Source: Hyphomicrobiales bacterium (lineage in GTDB: Bacteria; Pseudomonadota; Alphaproteobacteria; Rhizobiales; JAJFHB01). Taken from it: 60,080 bases of DNA. The stretch lies in NCBI GenBank assembly GCA_021775615.1, contig JAJFHL010000043.1, forward strand, positions 1 to 60,080, in the 5' to 3' direction. Position 1 is the first letter of the stretch; every line of letters begins with the position of its first letter. The position numbers and the translations under genes were made by a program. This document shows, one piece after another, positions 43,823 through 51,378 of the stretch. The notes beneath the pieces were generated by a model that had not been told where the DNA came from, did not search any database, and was given only the letters and a program-made list of their open reading frames with translations.

Positions 43823-44353
43823 ATGTCTGACACGGTCCTGACCAGCATCGTCTGCATCGTCACGGTGGGGCTGATGGAATACGTGGCCTGGGTGTTTCAC
43901 AAATACCTGATGCACGGCCCTTTGTGGTTTCTGCACAAGTCGCATCACCGGCCGCGCAACGGCTGGTTCGAACTCAACGACACATTCGGGCTGTTCTTCA
44001 GCGCGATTTCGATTGTCCTGATCTATTTCGGCCTGCGCGGGCATCCGATCCTGCTCGGCGCCGGGCTCGGCATGGTCGCCTATGGCGCCATCTATTTTCT
44101 GGTGCACGATGTCCTTGTGCACCGGCGGGTGCGTCATGTGTTCGTGCCCCGCAGCGGATATCTGCGCAGGATCTACCAGGCGCACCGCCTGCATCATGCG
44201 CTGGAAACCAAGGAGGGCGCGGTGTCGTTCGGCTTCGTTTTCGCTCCACCGCCGGAGAAGCTGAAGGTGGAACTGGGCGCAAACGTAGCGGCCAGGGCGT
44301 TGGAAGGCGACAATGTGCATCACCGGGGAGCAGGAGATGAGGCCGTGCAATGA
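43823..44353 (+). CDS. crtZ: Beta-carotene hydroxylase
   Basis: 176 residues. A non-heme di-iron membrane enzyme that adds 3/3'-hydroxyls to beta-ionone rings. The His boxes are visible: FHKYLMHGPLWFLHKSHH, HDVLVHRRVRHVF and HRLHHAL. About four hydrophobic segments. GGAGCGGCGAGGAG precedes the start, and the end overlaps crtW (ATGA). Full CrtZ length. Confidence 0.94.
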   Translation: MSDTVLTSIVCIVTVGLMEYVAWVFHKYLMHGPLWFLHKSHHRPRNGWFELNDTFGLFFSAISIVLIYFGLRGHPILLGAGLGMVAYGAIYFLVHDVLVHRRVRHVFVPRSGYLRRIYQAHRLHHALETKEGAVSFGFVFAPPPEKLKVELGANVAARALEGDNVHHRGAGDEAVQ

Positions 44354-45063
44354 CGGCTGAAGCCCGCCAGACAGTCATTGGTGTGGGGCTCGCATGCATG
44401 GTTGTTGCGGCCTGGATGTGTCTGCATGCCTATGCGGTGTTTTTCTTCCGTCCCAGCGTCGAGGCGCTGCCGGTCGCGGCAGGGATGGTGATATCGCTGT
44501 GCTGGCTCAATGTCGGCCTTTTCATTGTTGCCCATGACTGCATGCACGGATCGCTCGCGCCGGGCCGCCCCGGCGTCAACCGCGCGGCTGGCACAATCTG
44601 CGTCGCGCTCTATGCGGCGTTTTCCTACAGCCGGCTTTTTGAAAAGCACCACGAGCATCACCGCCACTCCGGTACCGAGAAAGACCCTGACTTCGATCAC
44701 AAGCACCCGCGCAGTTTCGTTCCCTGGTATCTCGGATTTTTCAGAGAGTACTTCTCGCTGCGCGAGTTTGCGATCCTTACCGCGATCCTGATCTTCTATA
44801 TCTGGGGACTGGGGGCGACGATCGCGAATGTGCTGGGGTTCTGGGCACTGCCGGCAATTGCGTCGTCCTTGCAGCTCTTTTTTTTCGGTACGTTTCTGCC
44901 GCACCGGCACACCGGGCAGCCCTTCGCCGACAAGCATCGCGCCCGCAGCAACGAGTATTCCTGGCTGGCGTCGCTGCTGACCTGCTTTCACTTCGGCTAC
45001 CATCATGAGCACCATGCGCACCCGCACGTGCCATGGTGGCGTTTGCCGCAGATGAGAAGCTGA
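44350..45063 (+). CDS. crtW: Beta-carotene ketolase
   Basis: 237 residues. A membrane di-iron enzyme that adds 4/4'-keto groups. His boxes: VAHDCMHG, EKHHEHHRHSG and FHFGYHHEHHAHPH followed by PWWRLP; FFFGTFLPHRH is also diagnostic of CrtW. With crtZ, crtY, crtI, crtB and crtE in the same window, astaxanthin or related ketocarotenoids are predicted. A short inverted repeat (CGCCGC/GCGGCG, 45074-45093) after the stop may end the operon. Confidence 0.94.
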   Translation: MTAEARQTVIGVGLACMVVAAWMCLHAYAVFFFRPSVEALPVAAGMVISLCWLNVGLFIVAHDCMHGSLAPGRPGVNRAAGTICVALYAAFSYSRLFEKHHEHHRHSGTEKDPDFDHKHPRSFVPWYLGFFREYFSLREFAILTAILIFYIWGLGATIANVLGFWALPAIASSLQLFFFGTFLPHRHTGQPFADKHRARSNEYSWLASLLTCFHFGYHHEHHAHPHVPWWRLPQMRS

Positions 45064-45097
45064 AAGGCTCTAACGCCGCGGTTCGCAGCGGCGAATT

Positions 45098-46240
45098 CTA
45101 TCTGATTTGCTGAAACTCGTCGAAGACCACGCCGTTCGCCCTGGCGAGGAAAATCGGCGCCGTATTATCGGAATTTGACAGGTAAACGGATTTACGGACG
45201 CTGTTATAGGCGATCTGTTTCGGCGGCCGCTCGACGATGGTTCGCCAATCCGTTCCAGCATCCCCAACCAGGCTGGCGAGAAACTGCATTCCTTCATAGG
45301 TCGATTGCCCAAGCGCGTTCAGCATGGGTGCGCGATCCTGATGCAGGTTGTGGTATTTTTCCCTGAACCGGGCGTTTTCCGGCGTTCTCAGAGCGGCAAA
45401 GTATGACGAGGAAGCAAACAGTCTGTCGAGATTGCGTGCGCCGCTTGCCAGGAGGCCGTTCTCCTCAATCGCGCAGGACAGGCGGACCATCTTCTTGTGC
45501 AGATCCAGCGCGCCGAAATGCCGGTTGAACTCGACCGCGTCCTGGCCAACGAGGGACACCAGCACACCGTCCGCGCCGGACTGTCCAAGACGATCCACCT
45601 CTTCGCCGAGCTTGCCTGAGTTGAACGGCAGATACTGCTCGTAAACGAGTTCCGTGCCCTGCGCCGCGATCTTGGCTTTTGCATAATCGTGAGATGTGCG
45701 GGGCCACACATAGTCGTTCCCGATAAGCGCCCATTTCTTCAAGTGGAATTGCCTTTGCAGATGATCGATGGCCGGTCCCAGCTGCTTTTGCGGCGTGTCG
45801 CCGATCGCGAATACGCCCTCGGACCGTTCTCCTCCTTCATAAAGCGGGGTGTAGATGTAGGGAATCTGCCCGCGAACGACCCGGGTGAGGCGCTGGCGGA
45901 CAGCGCTTATGTGCATGCCGACGATCGCATCGATGGATCCGGTGTCTAACAGCGATTGAACGACGGTCTCCACGGGGGATTCCGCTTCGACCGCGGAATC
46001 GACGATCATGATCTGAATGGGCCTGCCGGCAATTCCCGACAGGCGGTTGAGTTCCTGAACCGCGGCCTGCGCACTGGCAATACAGGAGGGCGCCCACAAC
46101 CCGGCTGATCCGCACATGGGAATGAGCAGCGCCACCTGGAAGGCTCGTTCGCGGCTGGACCCAAGGTCATCGTGATCGAGAATTTCAGCGCTGTTTGGCC
46201 AAAAAGGCTGGCCTGTGGAAACCCCGAATTCTGACCGCAT
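45098..46240 (-). CDS. AmiC-like ligand-binding regulator (type 1 periplasmic-binding fold)
   Basis: 380 residues. The Leu/Ile/Val-binding-protein fold (VALLIPMCGSAGLWAPSCIA; NDYVWPRTSHDYAKAK; DGVLVSLVGQDAVEFNRHF) without signal peptide or lipobox, so a cytoplasmic sensor like AmiC rather than a transport component. AmiC-type proteins sense amides, and AmiC homologues regulate Rhodococcus nitrile hydratase genes. Here it sits beside the nitrile hydratase/amidase island and divergent from a MarR gene, with a palindrome between them. Inferred role: sensing nitrile or amide and controlling the island. Confidence 0.82.
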   Translation of the reverse strand: MRSEFGVSTGQPFWPNSAEILDHDDLGSSRERAFQVALLIPMCGSAGLWAPSCIASAQAAVQELNRLSGIAGRPIQIMIVDSAVEAESPVETVVQSLLDTGSIDAIVGMHISAVRQRLTRVVRGQIPYIYTPLYEGGERSEGVFAIGDTPQKQLGPAIDHLQRQFHLKKWALIGNDYVWPRTSHDYAKAKIAAQGTELVYEQYLPFNSGKLGEEVDRLGQSGADGVLVSLVGQDAVEFNRHFGALDLHKKMVRLSCAIEENGLLASGARNLDRLFASSSYFAALRTPENARFREKYHNLHQDRAPMLNALGQSTYEGMQFLASLVGDAGTDWRTIVERPPKQIAYNSVRKSVYLSNSDNTAPIFLARANGVVFDEFQQIR

Positions 46241-46257
46241 TACGATATCTTTCGTTG

Positions 46258-46270
46258 TACTATCATAGTA
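46258..46270. promoter_or_regulatory. Palindromic operator candidate between the AmiC-like and MarR genes
   Basis: TACTATCATAGTA is a perfect 6+1+6 palindrome in the 61-bp gap between two divergent genes. Its length and position fit a MarR-family dimer site that would control both genes. It is 18 bp from the AmiC-like start and about 32 bp from the MarR start. Confidence 0.6.
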
Positions 46271-46301
46271 TGCGAATTGAGAATTCTATCCAAGTCAATC
46301 G

Positions 46302-46760
46302 ATGCTTGCGGCGCAACAAAGCCCAGACGGTGACATGACCACTCAAAAAACACCGGTGAGTTCATATCTATCCTACTCCCTTGCTGCGGCGCATCGAAAG
46401 CTGCACATCGATTTGAACAGGGAGCTCAAGAAACTCGGGGTTCAGGTTGAAACGTGGCGGGTGCTGCAATCGCTACAGTCGGCCGAAGGGCACACGATGA
46501 GTGAGCTGGCCGAGATCGTATTGATGAACCCGCCAACCCTGACCAAGCTCGTCGACCGCATGGTGGCCGATGGCCTTGTGCAGCGTCAGCTGGCGCATGA
46601 AGACCAGCGCCGGGTTCAACTGGCGTTGACCGATTTGGGGGCAAAACTGTCGGAAGAAATCATGCATCATGTCAATGCGCAAAATGACCAGATCATCGAG
46701 ACGATCGGTGAGGAAAAGGCCTTGCTGCTGCGCGAAGCCCTGGAGTCACTGAGCACGTAG
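46302..46760 (+). CDS. MarR family transcriptional regulator
   Basis: 152 residues. Winged-helix core: TWRVLQSLQSAEGHTMSELA, LMNPPTLTKLVDRMVADGL (recognition helix), HEDQRRVQLALTDLGAKL (wing Asp/Arg). Helical dimer ends on both sides. Two starts are possible (M1 or M12); neither has a strong ribosome site. Divergent from the AmiC-like gene; the shared palindrome suggests autoregulation. Probably controls the nitrile hydratase/amidase island; effector unknown. A bidirectional terminator follows. Confidence 0.9.
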   Translation: MLAAQQSPDGDMTTQKTPVSSYLSYSLAAAHRKLHIDLNRELKKLGVQVETWRVLQSLQSAEGHTMSELAEIVLMNPPTLTKLVDRMVADGLVQRQLAHEDQRRVQLALTDLGAKLSEEIMHHVNAQNDQIIETIGEEKALLLREALESLST

Positions 46761-46807
46761 GCGGTAACGCCGCGGCGGGGCTGTTTTGATATGTCCATCG
46801 CATAGCA

Positions 46808-46833
46808 AAAGAGCGGGCTGTAGCCCGCTCTTT
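46808..46833. terminator. Bidirectional intrinsic terminator
   Basis: Perfect stem AAAGAGCGGGCT/AGCCCGCTCTTT with a 2-base centre, flanked by T-rich sequence on the plus side (TTTGTTTGG) and A-rich sequence on the other (CAAAAG). It lies between the convergent MarR and HupE-like genes. Confidence 0.85.
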
Positions 46834-46855
46834 GTTTGGTGTATCGCTCCAAGCG

Positions 46856-47509
46856 TCAGGCGGCCCAGCCCAAGGCGCTGAGCACAAGGCCTTCGGCATT
46901 TTCCAGCGTCAGGAAAACACCCACACCGGCGACCACGGCGCCGGCAAGACGGGCTTCGATCGCCACCGGTTCGGCCGCCTTCAAGACTGTCTTGACGACA
47001 AAGCCGGCGGCCAGCGCCATGCCATATTGGAGAAGGCCGAGGCCGATCAGGTAACCGGCCAGGACGGCGCCACCGACACCTGCCTCCTGTGCGGCGATGG
47101 CATCGCCGAATGCCGAGCCGTGAAACAGGCCGAACAGGGCGAAGAGGACGACCGCGGGGAGGAGCCCAAGTGCCCGGCCGGACAGGACAACGGCGCCGAC
47201 CGCCAGAAGGGACAGCCCGATGACAGTTTCCTTCATCGGCAGGCCAATGCCGAAGCTCATCATCAGGCAGCCGGCCAGCATGGCGGCGATATAGGCCGCG
47301 GGCGCAAGCCGGTCATATCCGGTGTAGAGTGCGGCGATGCCGACGGCGAGAACGAAAAACAGATGGTCAAACCCCAGCAGCGGGTGACCGATGCCGGACA
47401 AGAGCCCATGGGTGAAGGTTTCCATCGGCATGCCGCCGAGAGGATGGTGGGCGAAAGCCGGTGATGCGCTTGCCGCCAGCACTGCCGCGGCTATGAGATG
47501 TTTTTTCAT
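46856..47509 (-). CDS. HupE/UreJ family metal permease
   Basis: 217 residues. Signal-like first segment (MKKHLIAAAVLAASASPAFA) then AHHPLGGMP, and about six hydrophobic segments. Family hallmark HPLLGFDHLFFVLAVG with the His-Asp-His metal site, and LFALFGLFHGSAFG. HupE/UreJ proteins take up or handle Ni or Co. As the last gene of a cobalt-type nitrile hydratase operon, a Co2+ supply role is likely. Follows the accessory gene by 17 bp. Confidence 0.9.
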   Translation of the reverse strand: MKKHLIAAAVLAASASPAFAHHPLGGMPMETFTHGLLSGIGHPLLGFDHLFFVLAVGIAALYTGYDRLAPAAYIAAMLAGCLMMSFGIGLPMKETVIGLSLLAVGAVVLSGRALGLLPAVVLFALFGLFHGSAFGDAIAAQEAGVGGAVLAGYLIGLGLLQYGMALAAGFVVKTVLKAAEPVAIEARLAGAVVAGVGVFLTLENAEGLVLSALGWAA

Positions 47510-47526
47510 GTTTCTTCCCCTGTTTT

Positions 47527-47925
47527 TCAGTGTTGATGCTCGGCCCCGCCGGCGCCCTTGACCAGGACCGGCGCCTCGCCAAATCCCCGGTGATGGTCGG
47601 CGGCGCGCCAGTCTTCCTTCGCCGCGGCCAGGGTGTCCATGCTGGTCACCCGTTTCACGGTTACCAGTTTCTCAAGCGCACTCAGCCAATGCTGATAATA
47701 GGTGTCGCCCAGGTCGGGATCGCCCTTTGCCTGCGCGGATTTGATTTCCTCCGACAGCGTGTCGCACCATTCGGACCATTCGAACAGGCCCTGTTTGTGA
47801 AGATCGACGGTGATGGCAAAGGCCTTTGCCTCCCATGGGGCGGAGAACACGGGACCCCCCTCGTCATGGGGCAGGTGCGGGGTTTTCTTGAGGTCGGAGC
47901 CCCTGATCGGTGGCTTATCGGTCAT
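47527..47925 (-). CDS. Nitrile hydratase accessory protein (metallochaperone/activator)
   Basis: 132 residues. Resembles the N-terminal half of NHase beta subunits: PVFSAPWEAKAFAITVDLHK, FEWSEWCDTLSEEI and YYQHWLSALEKLV are typical of the P14K-type activators needed to load and oxidise the cobalt site of the alpha subunit. The His-rich end (GGAEHQH) may bind metal. The ATG overlaps the stop of the preceding beta-C gene (ATGA), so the longer upstream frame is not used. Confidence 0.88.
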   Translation of the reverse strand: MTDKPPIRGSDLKKTPHLPHDEGGPVFSAPWEAKAFAITVDLHKQGLFEWSEWCDTLSEEIKSAQAKGDPDLGDTYYQHWLSALEKLVTVKRVTSMDTLAAAKEDWRAADHHRGFGEAPVLVKGAGGAEHQH

Positions 47926-48275
47926 GATGATGCCCGCATGTAGTCGTCGAACATATCGATGTAGAGAAACATGTTGTCGGCATAGTCTTCGCCCCACAGT
48001 TCCTGGAACGAGAATTTCACCGAGTAGACATGCTGCGGCGTCTCTCCCTTGCCGTGGGCACTCGTGTCGGGGAAGGCGAAAACACCGTGGTCCCGTTCAA
48101 CGGTGCCTTTCTTGCCCCGGACATAGCGGGGCAGGCGGGTATGGGTTACAGGGTTGATGTTTCTGATCTCCACCGCATCTCCGATACCGAAATTCGGTGC
48201 CACGTCCTCGTCGATCCGGCACGATGCGCCCGTGGCGACCAGGCCTGGAACAATTTCCTTTGTGAGTGTCGGCAT
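47922..48275 (-). CDS. Nitrile hydratase beta subunit, C-terminal half as a separate gene
   Basis: 117 residues, equivalent to the C-terminal domain of a normal (~220 aa) beta subunit: FGIGDAVEIRNINPVTHTRL, PRYVRGKKGTVERDHGVF, FPDTSAHGKGETPQHVYSV, ELWGED and the final YIDMFDDYM. Its ATG overlaps the stop of the N-half gene as TGATG, so the two pieces are translationally coupled. Three-subunit relatives with this split are known (thiocyanate hydrolase and toyocamycin nitrile hydratase). Confidence 0.9.
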   Translation of the reverse strand: MPTLTKEIVPGLVATGASCRIDEDVAPNFGIGDAVEIRNINPVTHTRLPRYVRGKKGTVERDHGVFAFPDTSAHGKGETPQHVYSVKFSFQELWGEDYADNMFLYIDMFDDYMRASS

Positions 48276-48586
48276 CAGGCGTCCTCCATCGCGATGTGCT
48301 TCTTGCGTTCATCAAGTTCTTCCTGGGTGATGACGCCTTTTTCGGTGAGAAGGGTTTCAAGCGATGACAGCCAGTGCTCGTAGTAGCTGGTGTCCAGATA
48401 GTGGGCAGGATCCATGCGTTCGATGGCGTGGCGGAATTCGTCCACATTATAGTGGCCGCCGGCAAAGCACGAGATGAACATGCCGAACATCCGTTTTTCC
48501 CAGTCGTCGTGGAATACGGGTTCATTCTGTTCCGGGTTGATCGGCCCGATCCCGTCCATGCCGCCCAGATCATGTATGCCGTTCAT
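48275..48586 (-). CDS. Nitrile hydratase beta subunit, N-terminal half as a separate gene
   Basis: 103 residues. The start MNGIHDLGGMDGIGPI is diagnostic of NHase beta, and SYYEHWLSSLETLLTEKGVI matches the end of the N-terminal helical domain. It ends with KKHIAMEDA and a TGA that overlaps the next ATG. GGAGGAAAACC stands before the ATG. Both halves have intact starts and stops, so this looks like a real split rather than a sequencing frameshift, though that is not excluded. Confidence 0.9.
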   Translation of the reverse strand: MNGIHDLGGMDGIGPINPEQNEPVFHDDWEKRMFGMFISCFAGGHYNVDEFRHAIERMDPAHYLDTSYYEHWLSSLETLLTEKGVITQEELDERKKHIAMEDA

Positions 48587-48632
48587 TGGTTTTCCTCCTG
48601 TCGGATGCAGGGTGTGATGTGAAGGTATGCGA

Positions 48633-49241
48633 TTACGGTGCGCTGACCAGACCGGTGCCGATCATGGAGTCGCGCGTGACGATATCGGCGAGCTGTTCCT
48701 CGCTCATGTCGTCGGTGCCGTCGGGTCTTTTGGGGAGAACCAGATAGCGCAGTTCGGCATTGCTGTCCCAGACCCGGATTTCCGTGTCTTCCGGCAATGC
48801 AACGCCAAACTCGTCGAGAACGCCGCGCGGGTCTTTCACCACTTTTGCCCGGTAGGGGGCCGCCTTGTACCAGACCGGCGGCAGGCCGAGGGTCGGCCAG
48901 GGATAACAGGAGCACAGGGTGCACACGACGATGTTGTGAACATCGTCGGTGTTCTCGACGACCAGCATGTCCTCGCCCTGAACGCCGGAGAACCCCAATT
49001 CGGCGATGGCGTCGGTGGCGTTCTCCAGAAGCCGTGACTTGTAGTCGGCATCGGTCCAGGCTTTTGCCACAACTCTAGCGCCGTTGCGCGGACCGATCTT
49101 GGTTTCGTAGGTCTCAACGACAAGATCGATGGCCTCGGCGTCGATCAGCTCCTTTTCCAGGAGAATGGACTCCAGAGCTTTGACACGCAGCTCCGTATCC
49201 GACAGGGGCTTGTTGTGTGGATGATCGTGATCGTGCGCCAT
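48633..49241 (-). CDS. Nitrile hydratase alpha subunit, cobalt type
   Basis: 202 residues. Metal-site motif [11 protein letters not shown]: Cys107-Thr-Leu-Cys110-Ser-Cys112. Thr108 marks the cobalt-type (iron enzymes have Ser). The Cys residues are expected to be oxidised to sulfinic/sulfenic acid. Reaction: nitrile plus water to amide, or a related hydration if it is a three-subunit homologue. The N-terminus is His-rich ([12 protein letters not shown]). AAGGAGAGG precedes the ATG. First gene of alpha, beta-N, beta-C, accessory, HupE-like. Confidence 0.95.
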   Translation of the reverse strand: MAHDHDHPHNKPLSDTELRVKALESILLEKELIDAEAIDLVVETYETKIGPRNGARVVAKAWTDADYKSRLLENATDAIAELGFSGVQGEDMLVVENTDDVHNIVVCTLCSCYPWPTLGLPPVWYKAAPYRAKVVKDPRGVLDEFGVALPEDTEIRVWDSNAELRYLVLPKRPDGTDDMSEEQLADIVTRDSMIGTGLVSAP

Positions 49242-49261
49242 AAACCTCTCCTTTGAAGTTG

Positions 49262-49597
49262 GATCACGATCAACTTAGGTGGACTCACCCAAGTTGATAA
49301 AACGTGATCGATTCCAGCATTTTAGAGCGGGATCGGACGGAAAACCGTTGTCCACTTTTCCTGATCCTGCTTAGATCACGATCGACTTAGGTGGTCCCAC
49401 CTAAGTCGATGAAACGTGATCGCTCCTTACATTTTAGAGCTGGATCGGACGGAAAACCGGTATCCACTTTTCCTGATCCCGCTTAGATCACGATCGACTT
49501 AGGTGGTCCCACCTAAGTCGATGAAACGTGATCGCTCCTTACATTTTAGAGCGGGATCGGACGGAAAACCGGTATCCACATTTCCTGATCCCGCTCT
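49262..49597. repeat. Three exact-period tandem copies of the type A repeat (3 x 112 bp)
   Basis: Copies at 49262-49373, 49374-49485 and 49486-49597, each 112 bases. Copies 2 and 3 are nearly identical while copy 1 is more diverged (CCTGCTTA, CAACTTAGG). The array fills the gap between the amidase and the nitrile hydratase alpha gene. Its right edge forms the amidase TAG stop in the same way as at 1270. It may terminate the amidase transcript or act as an mRNA hairpin between the two genes. Confidence 0.9.
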
Positions 49598-51110
49598 AGA
49601 TTTTCTTCCAGTCGGCCGAGGATGCGAAGGCATCTGCAACCTGATAAATCGTCAGCTCGTCATAGTGCCTGCCGATCAGCATAGCACTCGTGGGCAAACC
49701 GTCATTCATGCCGCAGGGCACTGCCATCGCGGGATGCCCGGTTGTGTCGAAGGGGGCGGTGTTCGCGAGCATTTCGAAGGCGCGCTGAAGATAGAGCCCG
49801 AGCGGCGCATCCGCCTCGGGCAGGGGCGTCGCCTTCATCGGCGTCGTCGGCATCAGCAACAAATCATACTCGCCAAGCGCCGCGTCATATGCCGCGGTCA
49901 GCCGGCGGGCGAGATTTTGCGCCTTGGCGTAGAAATGGCCGCGATAGTGGCGGATGAAATACTCGCCGACGAACATGGAGATCTTGAGGGAGTCGGAGAG
50001 TTCATCGGCTCTGTCGCGCCAGTTTGCGTGAGCGTCAAGCAGGCTGGTTGTGTAGAGCCCCTTCCAGTTCATGCCCATGGCGTTGCCGTGCATCATCTGC
50101 CATTGCAGGCCTTCCAGGGCGATTGGCGTCCATATGGCGGCCCCGGCCAAATGCATGGGTATGGATACATCGCTTACTTTCGCGCCGAGCTTTGCGAGGC
50201 GATCGGCAGCGGCTTTGACGCTGGCATCGACATCGGCTTCGCTGTTCGCATGCCCGAAGCCTTCCGAGACGACACCGATCTTGAGGCCATCGGCTCCCTT
50301 GCCGAGCGCCTTGGTGTAGTCATCGGTTTTGACGCTGTATTGCCGTGGGTCGAGGCCGTCCGCTCCGGCCAGAACTTCAAGCAAAAGAGCGTTGTCCGCG
50401 ACAGTGCCGGTGATCGGCCCCAGATGATCGATGGTGCTCTCGATCGGCATGGCCCCGGTATAGGGGACGAGGCCGTGGGTCGGTTTCATGCCATAGGTGC
50501 CACTGAAGGACGACGGCAGGCGGATGGAACCACCCTGGTCGCCGCCTATCGCCATGTCGACCTCGCCGAGTGCCGCGAGAACGGCGCTGCCGGACGAAGA
50601 GCCGCCGGCCGAGTATCCCATCTTGTGAGGGTTGTGCACCGGGCCCGTCGCGTTGGTGTGGCTGCCGCCGGAGAGGCAGAAATACTCGCAGTGCGCCTTG
50701 CCCTTGATCGTCGCGCCTTCATCCAGCATGCGGGTGACGACCGTTGCGTCGATGTCCGGTGTGTAGCCCTCAAGCGTCGATGCGCCGTTCATCATGGGAA
50801 CGCCGGCGACGCAGACGTTGTCCTTCACGGCCACTGTCTTGCCGGCGAGCTTGCCCTTGCCGCTGCCCTTGATTTCAGATTTCACGTACCAGGCATTGTG
50901 CGGGTTGTCCTCCGGCAGGGGACGATGGCCCGGTGTGCGCGGATACTTCACCTCGGGCTTTTCGTCCGGCAGCGACTCGATCAGATCATAGGCCGGGAAA
51001 TTGCCCTCCATGGCGGCGAGGAATTCGGCCACCCTCTCGGAACTCATCGACATGCCGAGGTCGGCGACGATGTCTTCCATTTGAGCCTGTGTCGGTCTTT
51101 TCACAGTCAT
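49596..51110 (-). CDS. Amidase (amidase-signature family), nitrile-pathway type
   Basis: 504 residues. The Ser-cisSer-Lys triad is readable: Lys96 in TVAVKDNV, cis-Ser171 in AGGSSSGSAVL and nucleophile Ser195 in GGDQGGSIRLPSSFSG, the same numbering region as the Rhodococcus NHase-linked amidases (~515 aa). It converts the amide from nitrile hydratase to acid plus ammonia. It lies upstream of the nitrile hydratase genes on the same strand, separated by the repeat array. The C-terminal half (LLLMPTTPMKATPLPE) is complete. Confident of family; preferred amide unknown. Confidence 0.93.
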   Translation of the reverse strand: MTVKRPTQAQMEDIVADLGMSMSSERVAEFLAAMEGNFPAYDLIESLPDEKPEVKYPRTPGHRPLPEDNPHNAWYVKSEIKGSGKGKLAGKTVAVKDNVCVAGVPMMNGASTLEGYTPDIDATVVTRMLDEGATIKGKAHCEYFCLSGGSHTNATGPVHNPHKMGYSAGGSSSGSAVLAALGEVDMAIGGDQGGSIRLPSSFSGTYGMKPTHGLVPYTGAMPIESTIDHLGPITGTVADNALLLEVLAGADGLDPRQYSVKTDDYTKALGKGADGLKIGVVSEGFGHANSEADVDASVKAAADRLAKLGAKVSDVSIPMHLAGAAIWTPIALEGLQWQMMHGNAMGMNWKGLYTTSLLDAHANWRDRADELSDSLKISMFVGEYFIRHYRGHFYAKAQNLARRLTAAYDAALGEYDLLLMPTTPMKATPLPEADAPLGLYLQRAFEMLANTAPFDTTGHPAMAVPCGMNDGLPTSAMLIGRHYDELTIYQVADAFASSADWKKI

Positions 51111-51124
51111 GATTGAATTTCCCC

Positions 51125-51150
51125 TGTCCGACTTGTCAATTGTCCGACTT
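51125..51150. promoter_or_regulatory. Direct repeat upstream of the amidase start
   Basis: TGTCCGACTT occurs twice (51125-51134 and 51141-51150), spaced 16 bases start to start, 15-40 bases before the amidase ATG. Could be a regulator site or part of the leader; weak evidence. The rest of 51111-51378 has no supported gene. Confidence 0.35.
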
Positions 51151-51378
51151 TTCGATGTTCATTGTTTGACCGCGGCGACAATGAAGGTGGCGGCAGCACG
51201 GTGTTCGTCGAAGACACCGTTCCGAGTCTGCAGTCAGGGCAAAATGGGACAGGAGGGACTGAGCCTTGTCCGGCCTCACCCGCCGGCAACAAGGTAAGTT
51301 TAAGCGAAAAAAACTTTCCAATTCAAGTTATTTTCGCTTTTGAGATGATTTGCAGCCCGGCGGCGAACCGCGGCTGGT

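Noticed and set aside
49262-49597. CRISPR-like repeat array
   Set aside because: Units of 112 bp are contiguous without unique spacers, and no cas genes are near; it is a tandem palindromic repeat.
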